DNA of 64,000 nt from NCBI GenBank assembly GCA_964423205.1, contig CAYRDX010000012.1, positions 16,264-80,263 of the forward strand, written 5' to 3'. The position numbers and the translations under genes are program-made. Position 1 is the stretch's first letter. Every line of letters begins with the position of its first letter. The notes below the pieces were generated by a model. It was not told the DNA's origin and ran no database searches. It saw only the letters and a list, made by a program, of their open reading frames with translations. This document shows, one piece after another, positions 54,101-60,723 of the stretch. The stretch is from UBA6168 sp964423205 (GTDB lineage: Bacteria > Bacteroidota > Bacteroidia > Chitinophagales > Saprospiraceae).

Positions 54101-54775
54101 AGCCAGTGCATATCTGTATTTGCGCAGTTCTGTATTGGTGCTGCGCAATTGGAGTTCCTGCCTGTTGTCCAATTCCGTTTTTTCAGCAACATGACCTTCC
54201 CAACCACAGGAATTTACCGAATGAACCATGGAGCGGAAATCCTCTGTTGTGTAGGCATAACAGAGGTAGTACTGGTTTTGACCACTTGCATAGGGTACAA
54301 TGACAGAACCACCATTTGGAGAAAGGATAATGGCATGAAACCCATTTGGTCCATAATCGAGTCTCAAAGTGTAGGACGGGTTGTTCAAGCCTTGACCTGC
54401 AAAAGTCTGGATTTCAGGATGTCTGCCAGCGAGTCCGGGTTCCATAATGGGAGAGTTCCATACCTGAAAGACTTCAAAGCTACCGTCCGGCAGGGGCAGG
54501 GTGACACTTTTTGCTCTTCGGCGGACATTCTCACTGCCTTCCATTGGAGCATTCTGAAGGAGCTGCTTCATGGATTCGAAGTTGAGAAACAATGCCCTGT
54601 AAACTTTCGGTTTTTCAATTTCCACAGACCTGGAACTGAGGAAAATCTGATTTTCACCAATCTCTCTCCAAAAATTACGCTGCTGTCCCAACAAAAACAC
54701 GGGCAACAGCGCCATAACCACCACTATAAGTACTGTCTTTTTCAATTCAGTGAATTTAGAATCATTGCCATCCAT
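51104..54775 (-). CDS. T9SS-secreted reprolysin-like zinc metalloprotease (second paralogue)
   Basis: 1223 residues with the same architecture as the protein at 7005-10664. A short leader precedes the hydrophobic signal core (KKTVLIVVVMALLPVFLLGQ). Shared N-terminal features (LPLPDGSFEVFQVWNSPIME, FHAIIL) lead to the zinc site HEVGHQFSAGHTFNNC starting near residue 356, this time with the canonical Gly of HExxHxxGxxH. The FN3-like part (YFWRIRPGNECGKA), P-like domain (FGNWALTLKV) and a T9SS type A sorting domain (FSIFPNPATDRVAIEM to GRKLAIIR) follow. The stop codon touches repeat copy E, so no separate terminator is visible. TAGTTTTG box 48 nt upstream. Confidence 0.9.
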   Translation of the reverse strand: MDGNDSKFTELKKTVLIVVVMALLPVFLLGQQRNFWREIGENQIFLSSRSVEIEKPKVYRALFLNFESMKQLLQNAPMEGSENVRRRAKSVTLPLPDGSFEVFQVWNSPIMEPGLAGRHPEIQTFAGQGLNNPSYTLRLDYGPNGFHAIILSPNGGSVIVPYASGQNQYYLCYAYTTEDFRSMVHSVNSCGWEGHVAEKTELDNRQELQLRSTNTELRKYRYALACTGEFGARLGSKTAVLAAMVTSTNTLNSILERDVAIRLVLIANNDLIAFTDPNTDPYNNATSGGGLLRQNEEALNSIIGLSNYDIGHVFTTGCSDVGGVVSGTTCSAGKGRGVTCHSSTNVVNVTLNITVHEVGHQFSAGHTFNNCPGSEGQMSSGSAYEPGSGSTFLSYQRSCGESNIPGAANLHYHGGTIEQIWNYSRKGGGNICATIEPAKNIAPVVKVGLGNGLYIPVNTPFELQAEANDADGDKLTYGWEQINLGPSTPLGSPSGNSPLFRSYDPSASGIRTFPKIETIVKNGNDITEVLPNYSRNMKFRVTVRDNNVTEGAGGLVWQDVSFESTATAGPFLVTYPNAGTIVWKAGQKVTVKWDVAKTDNQLVNCQTVDIRLSTDGGFTYPVMLAWATPNDGQETIIVPEKLSTKARIKISAAENIFFDISDADFKIEGASAPTFTSITKPKQHQQVCVPNATLFEISTGSILNFNKPIKFDIVNGLPENIGVNFSKNPVQPGESSTLSFDLSKVTADGLFNPLLRAISGTDTVLMSLIMNLVYSDFSALKILEPANGKSNNGLLPVFRWSNLPQADTYDFQLATSPSFSAATMISEVSGWSRDTFVPTVALKESKIYFWRIRPGNECGKAEWTTTHAFQTFTVNCQEYFSSDVPKFISGIGLPVVQSVLPILDNSIITDINIIDLKGNHDALPHISVSLKSPKGTEVELFSKICGNVALFHLGLDDEAPFAIACPPLGGLKYKPQNPLSVFKGESTFGNWALTLKVINTDGQGGTLEKWGLEFCGPVFPKHPFLVNRDTLRVLPKGTAVVQNQNLLVQDEDDTAFQLKFTLLNKPNHGNLLLNGIPLNSGGNFTMADITAGKISYNNTNAAAIHDFFTFIVEDGGGGWLGTPSLPIKIGPLTNDTEVAFANLTAFSIFPNPATDRVAIEMNKPYLNGRIMVSDIHGRIVKSEVRKLSELKMELDVSQLPAGLYSVFIEAQNWSAGRKLAIIR

Positions 54776-54822
54776 TCAAACCAATGACCTGACAATGATT
54801 AAAAGTTGAAATGTCCTGTTTA

Positions 54823-54830
54823 CAAAACTA
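54823..54830 (-). promoter_or_regulatory. Putative -7 box (TAGTTTTG) for the second metzincin gene
   Basis: Minus-strand TAGTTTTG fits TAnnTTTG, 48 nt upstream of the ATG at 54775. Confidence 0.5.
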
Positions 54831-54896
54831 CATTCCAGGGCCAGGAATTGTTGCAGGGCAAGTCGGACTTTGATTTTAGGCTGACAAAATCAGGGC

Positions 54897-56210
54897 CTAA
54901 TTTGCCACCTCGCGTCCGATACTGTCGTAATGAAATCCTTTTTCTCTCATGGAGTCCACGTCGTACAAGTTTCGGCCGTCAAAAATTACCGGTTGTTTAA
55001 GCAATTCTTTGATGACGTCAAAGCTGGGGGTGCGGAAAACGCTCCATTCTGTGACGATTACCAGAGCATCGGCGCCAATGAGTGCTTCATATTGTTCATG
55101 CACCAAAGTGAGGTCTTTGTAACCCAATGCGGCCACATTTTTCATGGCTTCGGGGTCGAAGGCTTTTAGTTTTGCGCCAGCAGCCAGAAGGTCTTCAATG
55201 AGGGTGAGGGCAGGAGCTTCCCGTATGTCATCGGTATTGGGTTTAAAAGCTAAACCCCATATTCCGAAGGTTTTTCCACTCAGGTTTTCACCAAAATAGG
55301 CCTTTATCTTATCTGTTAGCCTGTGTTTCTGAATGGCATTCACCTGCATAACCGACTTGAGAATTTTGAAGTCATAAGAGTAATCCTCTGCTGATTTGGC
55401 CAATGCCTGGACGTCTTTTGGAAAACAGGAACCACCATAACCCACACCGGGAAACAGGAACCGTTTACCAATACGGTTGTCGCTGCCCATGCCGATGCGA
55501 ACTGAATCCACATTGGCACCTAACTTTTCACACAGGTTGGCAATTTCGTTCATAAATGAAATGCGGGTGGCCAGATAGGAGTTGGCCGCGTATTTGGTCA
55601 TTTCTGCTGAGCGCTCATCCATGAAGTAAATGGGATTGCCCTGGCGGACAAAGGGTTCATACAATTCACGGATAATTTTTCGAGCTCTTTCTGAACTCGT
55701 ACCAATAACAACCCGGTCGGGACGCATAAAATCATCCACTGCCACGCCTTCCCTTAAAAACTCGGGGTTGGACACTACATTGAATAATTCCCCGCTCAGT
55801 TTTTCCGCTAGTTTAGCGTGTACTTTTTCGGCCGTTCCAACGGGAACAGTGCTTTTGTCCACGATTACCTTGTAATCTGTAATGATTTCAGATAAATCTT
55901 CAGCTACCTCTAAGATGAACCTCAAATCGGCCTCTCCGTTAGCTCCCGGTGGGGTTGGCAGGGCAAGCATGATGACCTGTGATTTTGCAACTGCCTGTTT
56001 GAGGTCGGTAGAGAATTCAAGTCGCCCTTGTTTGGTATTTCTTTCAAAGAGTACATCGAGCCCCGGTTCATAAATGGGGATTTCACCATTTTGCATTCTT
56101 TTCACCTTATCGGCATCGACATCCACACAAATTACATGGTTTCCAGTTTCCGCAAAACAAGTTCCGGATACCAGACCCACGTAACCGGTGCCAACTACTG
56201 CTAAATTCAT
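54897..56210 (-). CDS. ugd: UDP-glucose 6-dehydrogenase
   Basis: 437 residues. NAD-binding N-terminus MNLAVVGTGYVGLVSGTCFA, DKSTVPVGTAEKV, NPEFLREGVAVDDFMRPDRV, the catalytic Cys in GVGYGGSCFPKDVQAL, and the C-terminal FKPNTDDIREAPAL segment are all present. The enzyme oxidises UDP-glucose to UDP-glucuronate with two NAD+, feeding capsule, exopolysaccharide or lipopolysaccharide synthesis in the cytoplasm. No glycosyltransferase cluster accompanies it here. Confidence 0.97.
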   Translation of the reverse strand: MNLAVVGTGYVGLVSGTCFAETGNHVICVDVDADKVKRMQNGEIPIYEPGLDVLFERNTKQGRLEFSTDLKQAVAKSQVIMLALPTPPGANGEADLRFILEVAEDLSEIITDYKVIVDKSTVPVGTAEKVHAKLAEKLSGELFNVVSNPEFLREGVAVDDFMRPDRVVIGTSSERARKIIRELYEPFVRQGNPIYFMDERSAEMTKYAANSYLATRISFMNEIANLCEKLGANVDSVRIGMGSDNRIGKRFLFPGVGYGGSCFPKDVQALAKSAEDYSYDFKILKSVMQVNAIQKHRLTDKIKAYFGENLSGKTFGIWGLAFKPNTDDIREAPALTLIEDLLAAGAKLKAFDPEAMKNVAALGYKDLTLVHEQYEALIGADALVIVTEWSVFRTPSFDVIKELLKQPVIFDGRNLYDVDSMREKGFHYDSIGREVAN

Positions 56211-56508
56211 GATGGGTATTTATTTGAAGGCAATCATCCAGCTTGTTATCTGTGTGTTGCCAGGTTTATTAAGGGTATGAATGTTTATCTTTTAACTAGA
56301 ATTTGGATAAAATGAATCACTCAGCGTTTCAATATTTGTCAATAAAAAGGAAAGAATTGAAACCCTTTGCTCTTCAGGTATGTATTAAATTCAGGATGGC
56401 AAATATGGCAGTGTTTTGGCGCTTTTAAAAACCAGAAAGCATTTTTTTCAAGTATTACAATTGATGCCAGATTGTTTTAATCTTTGATTTTCAAAATCTA
56501 TCCAGATA
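56211..56508. other. Divergent intergenic region, no gene
   Basis: About 300 AT-rich bases between ugd and the DUF3089 gene. No repeat, terminator or exact TAnnTTTG box was seen. Confidence 0.55.
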
Positions 56509-57510
56509 ATGAGGCTCCTCAGTGTTTTAGTTATCATGTTTACTTTGTTGGGCTGTGCGATACGTCCGGCAAATTTTCAAAATACTTCTGTGCCCGACAC
56601 CCCGGATTACAACAACACCGGGCATTGGGCTTCACTTCCCGGCATGGATGATATGGCAGACCTAAGTCCGGACCCCAAATTTCCGGATTTACAGGCTACA
56701 GCCATCGCCGATGTTTTTTTCATACACCCTACCATATTTACAAAAAGATCAAACGCGTGGAACGCCTCTTTAGCGGACGAGCGCCTGAACAGGGAAACCG
56801 ATGAATCAACCATAAAATTTCAGGCTTCTATTTTCAATGGTGCCGGCAGAATCTATGCTCCCCGTTACAGACAGGCTCACCTGCGCAGCTTTTTCTCAGA
56901 GGATAAAAAGTCCTCAAAGGAGGCCATCGACCTGGCGTATGCCGATGTAAAATTGGCTTTTGAGTATTATCTGACGCATTTCAACCAAGGACGACCCATT
57001 ATCATTGCGGCTCACAGTCAGGGTGCAGTACATGGACTTCGACTGTTGAAAGAGTTTTTTGACAATACAGCTCTCCGCGAACGCCTGGTAGCAGCCTACC
57101 TGATTGGCTGGCCAGTACCAGCGAATTCATTTGTGAACATTCCTGTTTGCAAGGATGAAGTGCAAACTGGCTGTGTCTGTTCCTGGAGGACCTGGCTGTG
57201 GGGGCATTCACCCAAAATTCAATATGCCAAGGGGGAAATCATCGTTACCAACCCATTGACCTGGAAAACATCGGAGGAACTTGCACCTAAAAACCTGCAT
57301 AAAGGGGCAGTGCTCCGCAAATTTGACTCAGTTTATCCCGGCATTGCTGATGCCAAGATTGAAGCCAATGTTCTCTGGACCCACAAGCCTAAATTTCCGG
57401 GTAGTTTTTTGATTAGAAGGAAGAACTATCACATCGCCGATTTGAATCTCTTTTACATCGATATCAGGGAAAATGTGATAAAAAGAGCAGCAGCAATGCA
57501 GAAAAATTAA
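56509..57510 (+). CDS. DUF3089 alpha/beta-hydrolase-like lipoprotein
   Basis: 333 residues with a lipoprotein signal peptide (MRLLSVLVIMFTLLGC). DUF3089 features: VFFIHPTIFTKRSNAWNASL, RIYAPRYRQAHL, and the nucleophile elbow IIIAAHSQGAVHGLRLL (GxSxG variant AHSQG). A Cys-rich segment (VCKDEVQTGCVCSW) precedes the C-terminal part with a possible catalytic His (NYHIADLNLFY). A lipase or esterase-type fold anchored to the membrane is inferred; substrate unknown. Confidence 0.85.
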   Translation: MRLLSVLVIMFTLLGCAIRPANFQNTSVPDTPDYNNTGHWASLPGMDDMADLSPDPKFPDLQATAIADVFFIHPTIFTKRSNAWNASLADERLNRETDESTIKFQASIFNGAGRIYAPRYRQAHLRSFFSEDKKSSKEAIDLAYADVKLAFEYYLTHFNQGRPIIIAAHSQGAVHGLRLLKEFFDNTALRERLVAAYLIGWPVPANSFVNIPVCKDEVQTGCVCSWRTWLWGHSPKIQYAKGEIIVTNPLTWKTSEELAPKNLHKGAVLRKFDSVYPGIADAKIEANVLWTHKPKFPGSFLIRRKNYHIADLNLFYIDIRENVIKRAAAMQKN

Positions 57511-57908
57511 GGCAAAAGCCATCGAATTTTTCTGGAAGAATGCCTGCCAAAGTGTTAAAAAGCCTTTTTGGGGCCCACTATTTTTCCACTTTCAGATATG
57601 AGTTGTTCACCATAGTATCCGAATATATAGTTTGGCTAAAGCCCTTTTTGCCAGAATTTAAGTAATGAAACAGGGATGTTACTTGATGGATGTTTGGATG
57701 AAGGATTTTATAAGATGTTGATATTAAATTGCTTGTGGATAAATAAATCGAATCAGGAGTCAACCTTTATGCACCGGTTGCGTTTTTGGCCTTGTAATCC
57801 CCGAAAATCCGGGTGAACTGGTTTGCGGCTAAATGAATGACTGAGGTAGTTTTCAAATAACCGATAACGAATAGCCGCAGATCTATTTTTTCACAGATTA
57901 ATACCTAG
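57511..57908. other. Intergenic region, no gene recognised
   Basis: 398 bases. A 61-codon leftward frame shows no signal or family resemblance and was set aside. The last 50 bases before the next gene contain CCGCAGATC and CACAGATTAA words like those of the AATCAGCG-type repeat at 5.0 kb. Confidence 0.5.
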
Positions 57909-59201
57909 ATGGACTTAGATTCGAAAAGAAAATCTTTTCAAAAAGGGACACCGAAATTGAAAAGTGACTTGCCAAACTTGGTTCAATTCTTCAAGCTTCT
58001 GCTTCCCAAGCCATATTCCACAAGTAAAATCAAGCCTGCATTGACCTTGACTCTGTTTGTGCTATTGGGAATTTCATTCCACAACTTCACTGTTGAACAA
58101 ACGATTGAAAAAGACAGCCCCGACATACCTACGGAGCTTTTTGCAGAAATTGACAGAAAAGGCCGGGCAACTGACGCCGACAAATTGGAAGACGTTTTTA
58201 CTGAAGATAACTGGACAAACGCCGGATTTCCGGTAGTAGATGACAAGCTGATAGCCGCCCTTAAAATTCAGTTGGATTTACTGGAAAACGGCAAACTCCG
58301 CGATGGTCAAAAAGCAGGGAACCTCCGTGTTACGAGCACAGAACTCAAAAGAACCATTCAGATTTTGATGGAATACGGTCAAAGTCAACCGGAAACCATT
58401 TTGGAGGAACTGGAGCTGTACAAAGCGTGGGGCAAGGATAAAAAAGGAAATGCCTATTTCACGGGTTACTACACACCAGCGCTGAAAGTAAAAAAGACTC
58501 CTGACCACAAATACAAGTATCCACTGTATCGCTATCCCGAGGATATGAAGGGCCGTATGCCGAGCCGACGGGAAATCGACGGACAGGGAGTACTGAAAGG
58601 CAGGGGCCTTGAGTTGGCTTATGCTTCCAACCCAGTTGATGTATATCTCATGCAACTCCAGGGTTCCGGAACTATAGAGTTTTTGGAAACAGGAGAAAAA
58701 GTACTTTTGCGCTATGCCGGTGAAAATGGTCATCGTTATCGGAATATCGAGCACTACTTCAAGAAAAGAAGTGATGTCTCCATTCGTAGCATTTCACCTG
58801 ATGGCATTCGCCGCTTTGTAAACCGCCATCCGCATTTAGCTGATAGCGTCCTTTTCTACAATCCATCCTACGTGTTTTTTGCACCAAAGAGCGGTGAAGT
58901 GAAAGGAGCGGCACAGGTTCCACTTACAGAAGACATTTCCATAGCGGTTGACAGCCGTTATTTTCCACTTGGCAGTGTAATATTGGCCGCAATGCCTGTA
59001 ACGGAAGGCGGAAAGGTTACCCACCACCAATATCGCATACTGTTGCCTCAGGATGTAGGTGGAGCAATAAGAGGACCCGGACATGTCGATGTTTACAGTG
59101 GTTTAGCATCTAAGGGCAGGGCAAAGGCATCAGCATTACATCACTATGGTCAAATGTGGATTCTGCTTCCCAAAAAGCAGGAGCATGTCGCAATGAAATA
59201 A
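57909..59201 (+). CDS. mltA: MltA-type lytic murein transglycosylase
   Basis: 430 residues. An N-terminal basic stretch and one membrane helix (ALTLTLFVLLGISFHNFTV, about residues 46-64) anchor it. The MltA domain includes FTGYYTPALKVKKT, GRMPSRREIDGQGVLKGRGL, VYLMQLQGSGTIEF and LRYAGENGHRYRNI, and the C-terminal 3D domain holds VGGAIRGPGHVDVYSG with the three conserved Asp positions represented in DSRYFPLG, PQDVGGAIRG and HVDVY. It cleaves peptidoglycan glycan strands to 1,6-anhydromuropeptides in the periplasm. Ends at a shared bidirectional terminator. Confidence 0.93.
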   Translation: MDLDSKRKSFQKGTPKLKSDLPNLVQFFKLLLPKPYSTSKIKPALTLTLFVLLGISFHNFTVEQTIEKDSPDIPTELFAEIDRKGRATDADKLEDVFTEDNWTNAGFPVVDDKLIAALKIQLDLLENGKLRDGQKAGNLRVTSTELKRTIQILMEYGQSQPETILEELELYKAWGKDKKGNAYFTGYYTPALKVKKTPDHKYKYPLYRYPEDMKGRMPSRREIDGQGVLKGRGLELAYASNPVDVYLMQLQGSGTIEFLETGEKVLLRYAGENGHRYRNIEHYFKKRSDVSIRSISPDGIRRFVNRHPHLADSVLFYNPSYVFFAPKSGEVKGAAQVPLTEDISIAVDSRYFPLGSVILAAMPVTEGGKVTHHQYRILLPQDVGGAIRGPGHVDVYSGLASKGRAKASALHHYGQMWILLPKKQEHVAMK

Positions 59202-59222
59202 TTATTGCAACGCAACTGAATA

Positions 59223-59259
59223 AAAAACCCCGGTAGAATTCATTTCCGCCGGGGTTTTT
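59223..59259. terminator. Bidirectional terminator after mltA
   Basis: Perfect 11-bp stem AAAAACCCCGG/CCGGGGTTTTT with a 15-nt loop; T runs in both directions serve mltA and the convergent gene. Confidence 0.95.
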
Positions 59260-59262
59260 GCT

Positions 59263-59955
59263 TTATGGTTCTTCAATTCGCGACCGGGAATCTAAACCAA
59301 TCCGAAGGCCAAAACTTAGACGAAACCAGTCAGTTTCATCAAATTCGTTTAGCATAGTTTTGTTTGACAAACGCTCAGTCAGGCCACTCCAAAGTACGGA
59401 AGAAAGGTAGTCGTAACTCACAAAAGGTGATAAGCTCAGCAGTGAGGTAAGTGTGTATTCTCTGATGACGGCAATTCCGAAAAGGGGAGTAAAGGATCTG
59501 ACAACCTTCAAGCTGCCATCAGAACCATTTGGAAAACCATCAGGATGAGAAATTTGATAGTGCATGGAAACCTGAGTAACCCCGGTAGATAATCGAAAAA
59601 ACAATTTGCGACCAACACCATTTTTTACCATTTCTGTAAGTGGTTGGTACAGTAAACTGATATTGACTCCAATTTGATTTACAGTGAAATCCTTATTGGA
59701 ATAATTGAGTTTAGCCTTGCTGGCAATCAATGATGGTTGAAGAGAAAACCTACTTGTGTTTATAGGAAAACTATAATCGAAGGTGGCAGAGGTTCCATGT
59801 TTCAGGAAATCAAAATGCCTCTTACTGACATAATTCTCAAATAATACCTGCCAGCGTTCAACAGAATTGATGTTTGATGCAACAGAAATGCCCACTTGGG
59901 CGTCTGATATAATGAAGTTTAAAAGGAAGTAGAAAATGAGCAAATGTCTTTTCAT
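59263..59955 (-). CDS. Probable small outer-membrane beta-barrel protein
   Basis: 230 residues beginning MKRHLLIFYFLLNFIISDAQ (signal peptide); an ATG two codons upstream is an alternative. The rest alternates short amphipathic strands and turns (SATFDYSFPINTSRFSLQPS, NQIGVNISLLYQPL, SLLSLSPFVSYDYLSSVL, WFRLSFGLRIGLDSRSR), as in eight- to ten-stranded barrels of the PorT/outer-membrane-beta-barrel type. No specific family or function assigned. Confidence 0.65.
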   Translation of the reverse strand: MKRHLLIFYFLLNFIISDAQVGISVASNINSVERWQVLFENYVSKRHFDFLKHGTSATFDYSFPINTSRFSLQPSLIASKAKLNYSNKDFTVNQIGVNISLLYQPLTEMVKNGVGRKLFFRLSTGVTQVSMHYQISHPDGFPNGSDGSLKVVRSFTPLFGIAVIREYTLTSLLSLSPFVSYDYLSSVLWSGLTERLSNKTMLNEFDETDWFRLSFGLRIGLDSRSRIEEP

Positions 59956-60044
59956 AGCCATGGCTTATTGTCGAAATGCAAAACGGGTGCAATTCTTTTT
60001 GAGTACTTTTCTGCGACTTCTTAACTCAGGAATATTCTTATGAA

Positions 60045-60665
60045 ATGTTAGTGGAGACCCTGCAAAACGATCCTGATTATAAACTGCTGTTGACACTTCG
60101 GCATAACAATTTGCTGCCTTTCATTCAGCAATACGTGTTTGAACGCAGTGTAACCATGATGGTATTTTGGGGATTAAACCTACTGTTACTGCTCGCACTA
60201 ATCTGGTTGGGTTGGTCCGATATAAGTTCTGGTTTGGTAAGTTGGGCAATCCTGTTGAAAAATGTCGGATTGGCACTTTTGCTTTTGCTAACCCTGATTA
60301 TCGTTCTGCATGAAGCTGTTCATGGTTTGGCATACCTGATGGTTGGCGCTAAAAGAGTCAGCTTCGGGATGAACCTTCAGGAATTTTACTTTTATGCCAT
60401 AGCAGACCGTTTCGTTCTATCCAGGCCTGCTTTTGTTTTTGTGGCACTGGCGCCTTTTATTGTCATTAGTGCTCTTTTGATTGGTGGACTATTTTGTATT
60501 GGGACTGAGTGGAAATGGCTTTTTTACAGCCTTTTATTTTTTCATAGTGGAGCTTGTGTCGGAGATTTTGCAATGCTGGCATTTTATGAAAAACATCGGG
60601 AATTTTCAGAATTGCTCACGTACGATGACAGGAAAGAAGGCCTGTCCTACTTTTATGTCAAATGA
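60045..60665 (+). CDS. DUF3267 membrane protein with zinc-protease-like HExxH motif
   Basis: 206 residues with four predicted membrane helices. HEAVHGLAYLMVGAKRVSFG has the HExxH motif inside a hydrophobic segment, as in M50-like site-2-protease relatives and the DUF3267 family, and the late SGACVGDFAMLAFY segment may supply the third metal ligand (Asp). It may be an intramembrane protease, but activity has not been shown for the family to my knowledge. It lies 58 nt before the GH3/beta-lactamase lipoprotein on the same strand and could be cotranscribed. Confidence 0.8.
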   Translation: MLVETLQNDPDYKLLLTLRHNNLLPFIQQYVFERSVTMMVFWGLNLLLLLALIWLGWSDISSGLVSWAILLKNVGLALLLLLTLIIVLHEAVHGLAYLMVGAKRVSFGMNLQEFYFYAIADRFVLSRPAFVFVALAPFIVISALLIGGLFCIGTEWKWLFYSLLFFHSGACVGDFAMLAFYEKHREFSELLTYDDRKEGLSYFYVK

Positions 60666-60723
60666 AGACAGATTTTTATGAAATCAAAACCCCAAATAGA
60701 CATTAATCCTGGAAACTGAAGAA

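Noticed and set aside
53753..54787. 344-codon frame antisense to the second metalloprotease
   Set aside because: Overlaps a strongly supported gene completely; the sequence lacks family motifs.
57578..57763. 61-codon leftward frame in the gap before mltA
   Set aside because: No signal sequence, conserved motif or promoter; composition is that of AT-rich intergenic DNA.
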